This document shows positions 22,985 to 33,933 of a DNA stretch of 64,000 bases, in pieces. The notes beneath the pieces are model-generated. The model was not told the DNA's origin. It made no database searches and saw only the letters and a list, made by a program, of their open reading frames with translations. Source of the DNA: Phlebotomus papatasi (taxonomy: Eukaryota; Arthropoda; Insecta; Diptera; Psychodidae); contig NC_077224.1 in assembly GCF_024763615.1 (NCBI RefSeq), positions 75,712,712 to 75,776,711 of the forward strand, in the 5' to 3' direction. A program made the translations under genes and the position numbers. Each line of letters opens with the position of its first letter. The first letter of the stretch is position 1.

Positions 22985-23110
22985 TGTCGATCCTCCGCCA
23001 CTTCAGGAAGATGTTCGGGTTTGATCCCGAGGCGTTCCAAGGCAAGATTCTGAATTTGATTCAGCCACCTTGTCCTCTCGAGGTCGAGGTCTCCTCACAA
23101 TGGCTTGCAT
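22985..23110 (-). mobile_element. LINE 3' coding fragment
   Basis: The minus-strand frame includes IVRRPRPRE. It matches a frame of the fragment at 38250-38452, whose + strand reads RRPRLRGRPRTRWLNQIQDL. This is typical of the tail of a non-LTR reverse transcriptase protein. It is short and broken. Confidence 0.5.
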
Positions 23111-23214
23111 AGCTTTTCTGGGAATTGGCAAACGTACGACTTTTTTCGGAACGGAGGTACTACAAAAATAGGGTGCCAATAAGTCAAGGTACGATTTCTT
23201 ATAGTGATTTCTTA

Positions 23215-23616
23215 AAGTTGCATGCAAGCGTCAAAGTCTCAAGTTTGAAATGTAATATTTTAAATTCAAATTGAGTTTTTTATTCTTTCTTCTAAAAGAG
23301 TGTTGCTTGGAACCTTGTAAAGAGTTTACCGTCTTTATTTACTCTAAAATCATTCTTAATACATTTTAAAATGAATAAAAATATAGACATAGCTTTGGTG
23401 CCCTATTTCGACCACCTTCATTCTCATAGTTCCTTGCCCTTCAGGAATTCTTCCAATATCTTTTTCACGCCATCTCGTTTGTCGAAGCTACATTTTTTGT
23501 TAGTCTTTTGCATTCTACAATCTCTAGAGTACGTAAAATCTAAAAGTTCATGGAAATTCGAGGAACAAAAAAGGTGGCTGAAATTGCAAGCTGCCCGGAA
23601 TTTGGCACACATAGCC
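23215..23616 (-). mobile_element. pogo-like non-autonomous element, truncated reverse copy
   Basis: Reverse-orientation relative of 773-1200. The minus strand reads KKCSFDKRDGVKKILEEF, the same transposase remnant as in that element. The right end (GGAATTTGGCACACATAGCC, then TA) is intact and the left end is missing. Confidence 0.65.
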
Positions 23617-23648
23617 TAGATAAAAAAGGAACACTTTCAAAACTTCGT

Positions 23649-23812
23649 ACACTGGTAAAAATAAAAGGATCAAATTGATCCAAATTTGATCCTTTTCCAA
23701 AGGATGGATCAAATTTCAAACTCTGCACATTTTTTTCACAATAGAACATGTTACTTTGATACATCCTTTGCAAAAGGATCAATTTGACCCTTTTATTTTT
23801 ACCTGTGTATTA
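23649..23812. mobile_element. palindromic MITE (GGATCAAATTGATCC)
   Basis: ACACTGGTAAAAATAAAAGG and CCCTTTTATTTTTACCTGTG form long inverted ends around GGATCAAATT motifs. The element can fold almost completely. A related GGATACC/GGATCAAA phrase recurs at about 24008. Confidence 0.65.
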
Positions 23813-24172
23813 TGTGGTATCTGTTTCACCAATTGATAAGAACAAAATATGATTCATACTTTTGAAAGATTCTTTTAATTCTTTCAAAAGTATAAAAGTT
23901 TGGCTTGAATTACAATTGATCACGATTCATGTCAATTAAATCATTTTTTAAAAAGATCAGTGATTTAATATTATGAGAAAGGATAAATAGGATGAAACTA
24001 TTTAAAGGATACCTTTTGATCCATTATTTTTTTAGTGTATATCGATAGAATCGATTTCTAGCTTGTCACTTGTTCAATCGTCGCGATAGGATTAATCAAT
24101 TAACGTAAGCATATACAAACATAAACACGTAGATAAAAGGAAATGTCTATCATTTTTGGACAGTATATTACA

Positions 24173-25063
24173 ATGTCTGTTGTAGAATCCATACGACCTC
24201 TGCTTAAAGTTCACAATTTACTCTTCCCAAAAGTTTTAATTGAACCTAATTTCTCGTGCAAATTCCTGAAGCAATATACTCCTCTTAGTATCCTTCTATC
24301 TGTGCTATTCTATAATATTTTCGTGTATCATGAGTTCCATTATGAGTTAATTTTAATGAAAAAAAGCTCTCTTGTTGGTCAGACATTGCTATTTCTAGAA
24401 GGGAGACTACCAAGCATTGTCTGCCTTTTCGTAACTATTTCGAGTATTCTCTTCCAGAAGAGAGAACAACCAGTTGTAGCAAAATTTGAATACTTTGAAG
24501 TTGTACTAAAGTACTATTTATCAAAGAAATCTGTAAAGAGAATTCGACGATGGACATTATTGTGCTTAATCTACATTGTAGGAATTAAAATTTTTGTAAT
24601 GTTTCCAATGCAAGAATTCTTCTACGAAGCGATCATAGAAAAAGACGTAAAGTCAAGCCTTCTGAACGTCACCTACAATATAAGTGTTTTTGTAGTTGAA
24701 ATAGAATTCCTACGCGCTATCACTTTAATAAACTTTTATTATATCCAACTTGAAACTTCAATATCTGCAGATAATTTGACTTCTGTCACTACTTTAAGAT
24801 TTTTGATTGACTACCTAAATTTACTTAAACCTGTTGAAAGTGCCTTTCGTCATATCATAATTATCTCCATATCATTCTTTTGCATTAATTTTTTAGTTCA
24901 ATGTTTCTATATGTCATATTGGTTGATCTTCATAGAAAATTTAACTGATATAGGCCCTGTGGGATTTATATTTGGATATTTTGTGGGTACTTTTATCTGG
25001 GTCAGTACAAGTACCTTACTCCTCATTCGATCAACGTTTATTGGGGAAATGGTCAAAAACCAG
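24173..25063 (+). CDS. gustatory receptor first exon (297 codons)
   Basis: It starts MSVVESIRPLLKVHNLLF, aligned with the pair at 17562 and 21019. An in-frame ATG at 24143 would add 10 residues. The exon is diverged from that pair but keeps the same architecture and length, including the VEFLRAIT-like segment (VEIEFLRAIT). It ends KNQ|GTAATT, phase 0. Only 151 bp separate it from the next receptor start at 25215. No C-terminal exon fits in that gap, so the protein can be completed only by skipping over the next first exon. This is the strongest single piece of evidence for alternative splicing to a shared cassette. Confidence 0.8.
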
Positions 25064-25214
25064 GTAATTCAAAAAAGAACCTCTACACAAAATATTTCCA
25101 CTATTCTTTAAGTTATGCATTTATTATGATAAAGTCACGCTTGTCAACTTTCTGACAAATTAGTTTATCACGAAGCACCTTATACAGTTTTGTCTAAATA
25201 CTCAGTGTGAGAGG

Positions 25215-26081
25215 ATGTCTCTTGAGAATCTAAATCTCAATTTATCTATACAAAAATTTATATCCATCCCACAGTACAAACTACCAAAAGATATTGTTAC
25301 AAAATGTTTCGTATTCATAATCCGTATTATTCCTGTGAGCATTTTATGTTCTGGAGATATCTTCCTGCTCCTCGATACCTCAACTTACGTACTGGATACC
25401 CAAGATAGTACATCTTATGTATTCTTAGAATCTTTCACCATAGCAGTAATGTTTTTAGACGCAATTATTTCTCGATTGGGAATGATTTTGTTGATTCTGA
25501 TCAACATTCATCAAAATAAGAGACATATTAAATTCATTGGTATTTTAAAAGATTTTGAAAGTGTTTCTCCAACTTGTCGAATCTCCGTAAAAACTAGAAG
25601 ATACAACTTTGAGTTACTCTTTGTAATCCTACATCAATATGTGTTTATCAGTCTAACGTATCCTTTTCTTGCAAACCTAAAAGCTTATGTTCCAAGTATT
25701 ATCTATATAACACAAAGTATTCTCCTGGACATAACCTTCATCTATTTGATTCATCTAATACGGCATTTAGCCACCAGTTTCAGTACTGTTCCCGTAACAA
25801 TGCTCTCTATACGTGATATGGACACATTTTTCCAGCTTTCTGAGAGAGCTCAGACGATACTGAGAATGTTCAACTCCTGCTTTAAGATCGTTATTGCTTT
25901 TATAATTTTGTGCAAATTTCTCGATGGATGCCACGGATTGTTTATTTCGCATTCTCTTTTTTCGATCCTCAAGATGACACCCTCAAATATCTTCCAGGGT
26001 ATTGGTAATATCGCCTGGACCGTAAAGAATTTCGCATTCATCATTTATATTTCAAATTCTTCAACAGAACTGCACAGAATG
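25215..26081 (+). CDS. gustatory receptor first exon (289 codons)
   Basis: It starts MSLENLNLNLSIQKFISIPQ and is closely related to the exon at 29962. It has six or so hydrophobic spans. It ends ELHRM|GTAGGC, a phase-0 donor at the conserved position, and reads through to a stop after 5 codons if unspliced. The 3.9 kb to the next first exon consists of transposons and repeats, with no GR C-terminal motif seen. Joined to 30941-31311 it would give about 388 aa. Confidence 0.78.
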
Positions 26082-26114
26082 GTAGGCTATACTTTGTAGT
26101 TAACGTGTACGATT

Positions 26115-26332
26115 AAGGGATACTGGGGAACCACCGGACGGTAGCATCGAACAGTAATTTTTATTTCTAAACTTCTTGGACTATCTCGACCATTTCTGCG
26201 GTGGACGAGTATTCCTCCCTATAATACCTGTAAATTCCTATTGGTATTGCCTTCTGAAGTCTAATATCTGATTAAAAAATCGGAGCATTCGGTGCTACCC
26301 CGTGTTCTTTGGTGCCCTAGTTTCCCCTATAT
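26115..26332. mobile_element. possible MITE
   Basis: GGGATACTGGGGAACCACC and GGTGCCCTAGTTTCCCC are imperfect inverted ends, both beside TA. About 218 bp, non-coding. Confidence 0.4.
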
Positions 26333-26408
26333 GTAGTAAAGATTACTACACTGAGAAAAAATTGCTTATTTATAAATCTATAATTCAAATAGTTGGTTAA
26401 CTCTTTTA

Positions 26409-27124
26409 CCCCTTTAAGGACGATTGGAACACCGGTGTTCCATAATGAAAATATTTTTTCCTGACTACCTTAAGTTATTTTTTTCTTATGTTTGTACGTA
26501 ATTGCAAAGTAGAAGGTTGAAGGAATATAGGACATTAGGTGTGATTCCTTCATAATCACACCTATTGTAATACTCTGATTTTCTAAAAGTGCTCCGATCG
26601 AGCTGAAATTCACAGGGTATATGTTTTGAACATCCCTGATGCCGAAAATGGTAGGCCGCCATTTTCGGGTTCGGCCGGTCATCCGGGCGTCCATAGTACG
26701 CAATAAATCTGGTTTGGAAGAGATATCTTCATTTTTTTTTTTTTAAATATATCTACTTGCGCGTACGACGATTTCTATGCTATTAGTTTTTTGAAAAACC
26801 GGTTCTAAACCGGTTCTAAACCGGTTTAAAACCGGTTTTTCCAGGTTTTCTCGAAATTAGCCTATGCAATTTGAACCATTTTATGTTCATGTTGTAGCAT
26901 TATATTTTTCATTAGAGTAAAAATTATCATTCATTGGTATTGTCAGAAAAATTACTTAAATTTTTGGGCTATTTTTGCCCCTATCACTTATAGAGGTAAA
27001 AACTACACCGAATCATAATGTTGAATTTTCTAAGGTTAGTTGTAAGACCTTTTACTGATTTTGTTTATCGGTTTTATTTTTATTTCTGATTTTTGGTCCA
27101 CGAAAACTGTCTCGTCGTTAAAGG
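26409..27124. mobile_element. piggyBac-type element with nested repeat
   Basis: The left end CCCTTTAAGGACGATTGG and the right end GTCTCGTCGTTAAAGGG are inverted. The right flank is TTAA while the left is TTAC. The interior matches the 1454-1966 copy, with an insertion of the repeat at about 26525-26885. A further lone right end of the same family occurs at 28157-28176. Confidence 0.6.
26525..26885. repeat. dispersed 350-bp repeat (AACCGGTT, GATCGAGCTG)
   Basis: The sequence from TTAGGTGTGATTCCTTCATA through GCTCCGATCGAGCTGAAATT to TTCATGTTGTAGC recurs in direct orientation at about 60024-60362. It includes tandem AACCGGTTCTA units, three here against one or two in the other copy. A minus-strand frame, containing GRTRKWRPTIFGIRDVQNIY, is shared by both copies but has no recognised domain. 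Confidence 0.65.
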
Positions 27125-27289
27125 GTTAAGCCTCTACCTCTATTAATAGCAGTTTTATCCAGTTTTATTTTTGAAGAAAAATGTCTGCACTGCTGTAGGT
27201 GGAAACGTTACAATTCGGTCAAAAATGGCATTAAAAACTACAATAAATATTTTTGAAAAGAAGGAAAGTTTTGATTCAATGGGATCCCA

Positions 27290-28035
27290 GTCAAAATCCT
27301 GAAAAACCAAAATCCCGAACGCTAAAATCCCGAAAAGATCAAAATTCCAAACGCCAAAATCCCGAGTAGCGAAAATCCCGAATTCTTTAAAGTATTATAG
27401 CTACTCCTATGACTGCTACTGCGCTTTTTGGAAGTAAAGGGAAATTTTTAATCTTTCAGAAACTTATGCTACGCATTATCCTCCATATAATTTCGTCTCT
27501 TTCAGGATTTCGACTATTCAAGATTATAGCTTTCGAGAATTTGGTTTATAGAATTTTGGCTCTCGGAGTTTTTTTCTTTCGGGATTTCGATTTTTCGGGA
27601 TTTTGTCTCTTCATGAGTTTGGCTTTCGGGATTTTGGCTTTTGGGTTTTTAACCTATTTGGGATTTCTACCCATTCGGGACTTTGTCTATTCGCAATTTT
27701 GGCTTTTGAGATTTTGTCTGTTTGGAATTTTGGATTTTAGAATTTTATCTTTCAGGATTTTGACTTACGAGACTTTGACTTTTTGGGATTTTACCCCATT
27801 AAAGATTTCGACCCATTCGGGATTTTAGCTTTCAGGATTTCGACTCTTTCGGGATTTTTGCTTTCAGGATTTCGACCCATTGGAAATTTTAGCTTCCGGG
27901 ATATTGTCTCTTCAGAATTTTATTTCTTCGGGATTATAGGTTTCGATATTTGGTTTCAAAATGGTTTCGAAATTTTGGTTTTTCGGTATTTTGGCGTTCG
28001 TGATTTTGACTCTCAAGATTTTAGTTGGCACCCGA
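27290..28035. repeat. degenerate CCCGAAA/TTTCGGG repeat field
   Basis: The left part (27290-27385) is built from AAAATCCCGAA units, and the rest (about 27500-28020) from the inverse, TTCGGGATTTTGG, in variable spacing. The whole can pair as a degenerate fold-back. Phe/Gly-rich frames across it come from the repeat and are not genes. Confidence 0.7.
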
Positions 28036-28538
28036 TTCAATGGAATTCTCAAGAAAATTTTTTAAATGCTATGGAGTATATGGTTTCCACTCGTTCATAT
28101 AGGTATAAAAAAAAGTATTGAAGCCAACTTGGTTAGATTGGACTTGTTGGAGTGAAAAGAGTCTCGTCCTTAAAGGGTTAGGTAGAAAATTAATCAACAG
28201 TTGGTGCAGGTATTAATATCGAGCAACACTTTTTCAAAAAAAACAAAGAGAAAATTTTATCCTCTAATACGTATAGTGCCCTGTTCCCATATATTCTGAT
28301 TTTAAGACAAACTTGCAGAGGACTATTTTTTTCTTAAAATATTTATAAAATGATACTCCTTCAGTTCAATTAATTGCATAAATATTTGAAGAGATGTTCT
28401 TAGGATAAACCAATAGTTTGATTTTTAAATAATAATTGCAGGATTTATAATACGAAGCCATATGAAATATAATATAAATAAATATGAAAAAATTAAAGTC
28501 AGGTTACTTTAGTAATTAAAGACACGAATATCTTAGTA

Positions 28539-28763
28539 GGGGAAAGTGGTCTGCCTTTGAAACCTTTGAATGCGGCAGCCTTTGAATGTTTAAATTTTTC
28601 TCTTATTTCTCTAAGCAAAAATTCTATTTTGTGAACTATAGTTAATACTAATTAACTATTTTCTATTAACTTTTATTAACAAAATGGAATTTTAGCTTTG
28701 GAAAATAAGAGAAAAATTGAAGCATTCAAATGCTGCCGCATTCAAAGGCAGGCCACTTTCCCC
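28539..28763. mobile_element. TA-flanked MITE (GGGGAAAGTGG family)
   Basis: GGGGAAAGTGGTCTGCCTTT and AGGCAGGCCACTTTCCCC are inverted and flanked by TA. It repeats TTTGAATGCGGCAGCC and its inverse. A half copy lies at 56931-57118. Confidence 0.75.
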
Positions 28764-29042
28764 TAATATTATCAGCGAACACATAGAATAACAGAATTCA
28801 TTTTTAAACCGAAAGTTGAATATAATACCGATCAATATTAAATAACGCAGCAAAAACTAATTGAAAGTTCCCAATGGATTTCTCAAAAAAAAACAAAATG
28901 ATAATCGTTGTAGGGTCAAAGGAACACCTATGAGCACTTTAAGAACTTTAAGGACCAATTGGCACCCTATTTTGTACCATTTGGGATATAAAATTTGAAC
29001 ACCTATCCTTATAGGAAAATGCAGATTAATGGAAAAACGTCA

Positions 29043-29246
29043 TAGGGGAGACCGGGGCAGAATAAGCCACGTATAGTATTCGATAGTGGAGTCTTTTAGT
29101 TTGCCTGCGAAGGAATATTGAGAAAGCTACTCTTTATTCTAAATTAATTGACATATGTTTCAGCCTTATACAAATATTTTTTGTACAAATTATACGCAAT
29201 GAAAAATTTCATTTGGTGGATAATTCTACCCCGGTCTGCCTTACTA
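29043..29246. mobile_element. possible MITE
   Basis: AGGGGAGACCGGGGCAGAAT at the left and ATTCTACCCCGGTCTGCCTT at the right form inverted ends around about 200 bp. Non-coding. The stretch 29250-29960 holds only simple sequence and no gene I recognise. Confidence 0.55.
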
Positions 29247-29961
29247 CCAACAATTTATTAGATACATTGACTAAATTTCAATAATTTCACGATATTGCCA
29301 ATAATTGTGTCCTGCCGAACAGGTGTTTCTTTTACTTCCAACTTTTGGCTAAACGATAATCGTTAAAGCATTACTATGGCATCGATGGCATCCGTTTAAA
29401 TCCCAGTAAATAAGACAACTGTAGGAATTTCTTTATTCCTGTTATTATCGTTGTATTTTTGATAATACAACAAAGGAAGTTTCAACTTGTTTTTACTGTG
29501 TAGTTGATTAGTGTGAAGAAGCACGAGGTAAAAATAATTCTTAACTTTAGATAAAGTTTGACATAAACCAAATTTTAGTATCTTATAATACAGATTGTTA
29601 GATCGAGTTCTAATTAATATGGAATGGAGGAATGTGGTATGGGGGTGCATTAACGAGATGGAGTGTACTGGACACAAAATGTTTCTAAATTAATCCGATT
29701 TTATCGGTATCCTATATTATTTGACACCTGTATATCTGATTTAACTAAACACATTACATCTACTTAACCTCTGTCTTCACTCAATATTACCCAAAACACT
29801 TCTAGAACCCCCTTCTTTTACTTCGAGTGACATAACAATAAGTTAATTGCTACATTTTATGAGGGACTAATATGCTTACATGTACTCTTCCGATTTTTTT
29901 CGTGATATTTTATTTTATTAGAAAAGTATATTAGTTCGGTTGACAAATTAGAGCGATAAGG

Positions 29962-31311
29962 ATGTCTCTGGATAATTTAAAGCTTCATCTAGCTCTTCAA
30001 AAACTTATTTCGATACAAACTTACAGTTTACCAAAGAATGAACGTTTCAATAAAATCTTAACTGTTCTAATTCGTTTGATTCCGCTTAGTTTTTCATTTT
30101 CTCTAAATATTTTGTACTTTTTGGAAATTTTGATGCGTCACAAGGACAATCGGGCGAATATAGAACTTAAATCAATGGACCACTTTCTTTTATTCATTTC
30201 TTTCATAGATATACTATTTCTTAGTTTAGGGACAATATTGATAATCTTGTTCATCATATCACGCAATCAGAGACATATTCGAGTTATTGAAAGCCTTAAG
30301 AACTTTGAGAGATTAATTGGAAATGAAATTCGTTTTGCTGCTAAATCTCAGAGATATCTCCTTGAATTACTTCTTGTGGCACTCCATCAATATATTTACA
30401 TAATTTTTTCATCCTATTATTTAAAAGATCTAGAATTTTTCGGTAAATCCTGTATGTTCGTCTCGCAGACAATTCTACTAGACATAACATTAATATATTT
30501 GATACATATTATCCGATATTTTTGGAAGTTACTAGAGAAATATCCTCAGGATCTTTTCAATGCTAACGACTTTTCCAGATATTTTGTAATTTCCCATGAA
30601 ACATTCGCATTTTTAAAACTGTTTAACTTCAGTTTCCAAACAGCGCTTGCCCTAATGATTTTGCAAGTCTTCCTGGAAATTGCTCATGGATTTTTCATTT
30701 GGGTCTGTCTTTTATTCGAAGTAGAAATGGATCATAAAATAATTATTCTGAGAATTGCCAATTGCATTTGGAATGTAAAATATATGAGTTTTATTTTATA
30801 CATTTCACAAACTTCATCTCAGCTGCATAAAATGGTTTGAAAATTATAAAATATTAATATAAAACTTTGTATTTATCAGCCTGAAACCTCTTTCACTAGA
30901 AATAGCCTTAAAATCTCCAAAAAAAAATGCTTTATTAAAGATTGCTCGAACCTCAAGAACAGTCAGCAGGGTCAGAATGACCGATGAAATTGTGCAAAGA
31001 ATGCAAAATCCTGCCACTCATCGTCATATGAATGAGGATGAAAAATGGAAGCATAGCCTTTACTTCAATACCCAAAGATTTCTCCTCGGTACCTTCCATC
31101 AACCCACAAAAGTTTCTGCAGGTGGATTCTTTGACCTGGATAATTCGGTGATTTACACGGTAAGTGCGTATAACACCTAACCGCAAAATACACACAATTA
31201 ACCCATCCTCCTGACGCCGTATACCCTCAGGTTTTCTCATCCGTCATCAGCTACATTGTCATTCTTGTGCAGTTCAAGCAGCTGGAGGAGGAGGTGAGAA
31301 GCCAGAATTGA
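29962..31311 (+). CDS. gustatory receptor, complete: first exon plus C-terminal cassette
   Basis: Exons: 29962-30834 (291 codons, MSLDNLKLHLALQKLISIQT), 30941-31159 and 31231-31311, giving a product of about 390 aa. The first donor, LHKM|GTTTGA, is weak. The acceptor TTTATTAAAG at 30940 is the only AG in frame that suits a phase-0 donor, but its pyrimidine tract is poor. A better-looking acceptor at 30879 would need a one-base change in the following A9 run. Exon 2 contains VSAGGFFDLDNSVIYT and exon 3 contains SVISYIVILVQFKQLEE, a clear TYhhhhhQF-type gustatory receptor end. It is the last and only self-sufficient member of the + strand array. Confidence 0.8.
30941..31311 (+). other. candidate shared C-terminal exon cassette (TM7)
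   Basis: Two exons (30941-31159, 31231-31311) with a strong donor (ACG|GTAAGT) and acceptor (ACCCTCAG). They encode the intracellular loop, AGGFFDLDN and the seventh span with SYIVILVQF. It is the only such cassette on the + strand between 14.3 and 41 kb. Every upstream + strand first exon ends in a phase-0 donor compatible with it. Sharing is inferred, as no transcript evidence is available here. Confidence 0.6.
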
Positions 31312-32121
31312 TTTAGTCAATCTCAATTACGACCACTGGATCATTAATCACCGCTTATTTGGCGAAATTAACCCTTGTTATTGGCGATTATAGTCAAGGG
31401 AGCAAAAAGAACAGAACGGGGGAGAGAACTAATGAAAGTCTCATAAAAATAAAGATTGCCTTACAGCTTCATTACTGAAGATTTCTTCTTGCAATTAATG
31501 TTAAAGAAATATGTTTATCAGCAGAAAAATTGTAAAAATACAGCAATTATTTTTTAAAGACTATTGATTCTTTACCATAAAGACGGTTCCAAAAATTATG
31601 CAACAAGAACTACATTAGAAGGTTTATTTCTGATGGTATTTGGAATATCAAGAAAACCAACTCTTTTGGCAACTTTAAAAGAAAGGTTGACAACAACATG
31701 TCTTTGATACATCCCTAATCAGTTTTCTCTATCATCTATCGGTAGTACAACCGCACCAGCCATTTGTGAAAAAAGAACGGTAAGAGGGAGCATATAGTAC
31801 AATCTGTGGGCTACAGATACTTACAGTGGCAACAAGATAAATAGCACACATGAACGATTATCCATATTTTGAGGATTTATGATACAATATCAATCTTTAT
31901 ACCTAATCATGCTTTATTTTTTAGAAAATATAATGCCCATTATAAATGAAAATGATAATTATTTAATATTTGTATATATGATAAAACCATGTGTTTAGGT
32001 ATAATTCGTGCGGACAATTTAAATAGCACACTTTCATTTTATCTGAAAATATTACTTGAAATTTAATTTTTATTTTAAAATTCATTATATTTCTGTATTT
32101 TTGATTACTTATCGGCATTAA
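31312..32121. other. intergenic, no gene seen
   Basis: AT-rich sequence downstream of the receptor cassette. No repeated element or coding frame was recognised. It presumably includes the 3' UTR of the receptor locus near its left end. Confidence 0.5.
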
Positions 32122-32250
32122 CCCTTTAAGGACGATTGGGTCACTGATAACCCAAAACCCAAATTATACCGCTCCAAGAAAATGATTCGCTCTAAAGTCA
32201 GAAAAATAATTTTTTCAGACCCTGCTTTTGACTCTCTCGTCCTTAAAGGG
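32122..32250. mobile_element. minimal piggyBac-type MITE (129 bp)
   Basis: CCCTTTAAGGACGATTGG and CTCTCGTCCTTAAAGGG are flanked by perfect TTAA at 32118-32121 and 32251-32254. It is the shortest member of the family in the window. Confidence 0.8.
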
Positions 32251-32359
32251 TTAATGCCACAAATTTTCGTAAAATAAAGTTATGAGAACTCATAAATCAT
32301 GTAAATAAAACCTTTGGTACAGATGTACAGGTTTTACGTAAAAAAATTTAGGATAAATA

Positions 32360-33772
32360 GGGGAAAGGCTCATAATTTTGTCCAGTTTCTTATTTTGGAC
32401 ACTTTTAGGATAAAATTGGACAATAAAAATAAATTGATTAAAATGATGGATTTTTATTCCAATATTTGATGAACAATGAATTCTATCTAAATATTTGTTC
32501 TTTTTGGAAGATTTCAACACAAAAAAAATTAAATCTTAAATATGATTTGAGTTAAAATTGCTTTGTTGAAAATTCAGTGTGAGCAATTGCTTACGAGAAA
32601 AATGACAGAACTTCGTGTTTACTTCAGTCTTATTTAGCTGTGTTGAAGTACAGTAGACTCTCTCAAATTCGGGCATATGGGACCGAAATGTCAGCCGAAT
32701 TAGACAGAAATTCGGGCGCCAAACTTTTTGAAATGCAACGATTTTTTATTCATCTGCATACACATATAGAGTTTACACACTCATTTAAATCGTAAATTGC
32801 ATGAAAATCCTTCAATAATGCAAAATCACATCAAAACTAAGACAAACCATGCCAAATTTGAGCATATTTGCTTCATTTGATAATCATAATCAAACTTGAA
32901 AAATGACAACAAACTTTTTTCAAATGTAACCGCTGCCCGAATTAAAAAGTAGCCCGATCTTAGAAGAGCCGAATTTGCGAGAGTCTACTGTACTCGCAAT
33001 GTTTCTTCGCTTTTTTTGAGTGATATTATTGAATATTCATTGAACATTATCGTGTTGATTCACGTTACTGGTGATTTGTACATTTGACCTGAAGTGAGAT
33101 TTGCCTTGTGAATTAGATTTTTCGTGTGAAAAATGGGAAATTTTTTAAGACATTTACCAGTGAGGTGATGGTTCTTATTTTGGACAGGTGTTTTTCTCAC
33201 GAAATTTCGTGAAGTTTTTGCTTTTGTGATGACTAGGTTGGACAAATGCCTGGAGAAACAAGGCAGCATCATCTCTACGAAAGAGATGTAGCGAGAAATG
33301 TCTTGAAAGGCTCCCGGAAAGGTCAGGGAATAAGCGAATCCGCACGTACTTGGAGTATCGAAGTCAACTCACTTTAATGAATGATATGGAAAGTTTCCGG
33401 GCTTCTTGTGACATTTTACAGTTCCCTTACATAAACAGGAAGAGGACTTGGTGAGATTGGTTCATGATATGAAGACCAATGGCCATCCTGTCGAGGCGGA
33501 TTAGCTGTCCAAATTTATAGCCAAGTCGTCCAAATTAATAACCAAGTTGTCCAAAATAAGAGTCAAATTTCATCTTTACATATTAATTCATTTTTAAACG
33601 TATTAAAACTAATTTTAGTAAAAATAAGACGATAAATAACTTGCCAAGTTTCTAAACAACCCTTCTGAAAAGAGAGTAACAAAAAAAGTCAATTAGTATT
33701 GAAAATATCGCACTTCAAACTTGGAACATCGATGCTTATAAGCAAACTGGACAAAATTATGAGCCCTTACCC
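32360..33772 (+). mobile_element. pogo-like element with transposase N-terminal remnant
   Basis: The ends GGGGAAAGGCTCATAATTTT and AATTATGAGCCCTTACCC are inverted and flanked by TA. On the + strand about 33280-33510 the reading YERDVARNVLKGSRKGQGIS, followed by ESARTWSI and then EEDLVRLVHDMKTNGHPV, fits the psq helix-turn-helix plus CENP-B-type DNA-binding region of pogo transposases. No DDE domain is present, so it cannot move by itself. A second MITE is nested at 32651-32990. Confidence 0.65.
32651..32990. mobile_element. nested TA-flanked MITE (CAGTAGACTCTC family)
   Basis: CAGTAGACTCTCTCAAATTC and GAATTTGCGAGAGTCTACTG are inverted and flanked by TA. Its ends match 47623-47856, but its interior differs. 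It interrupts the pogo-like element, so it is the younger insertion. Confidence 0.75.
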
Positions 33773-33933
33773 TATATACAAGTTCATTTATTATAATCAG
33801 TTTCATAATTTAAAAGCATAATTTTTAGAAAAATAAAGTATACATTACTGCTAACGCAAAAAGGCATTTCGACAGTTTAATAGAGCAGCCAGTAAGAATT
33901 AAATTTAAAGTCGTTTTCCCCTCTCTCTAAGCT

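Noticed and set aside
27409..28121. Two overlapping Phe/Gly-rich frames as genes
   Set aside because: They are translations of the degenerate TTCGGGATTTT repeat and show no domain.
2131..31311. Reading the receptors as odorant receptors (7tm_6)
   Set aside because: The last exons carry TYLLVWLQF, SYNVILMQF, SYIVILVQF and similar, the gustatory receptor TYhhhhhQF pattern, with an AGGFF-type segment before it.
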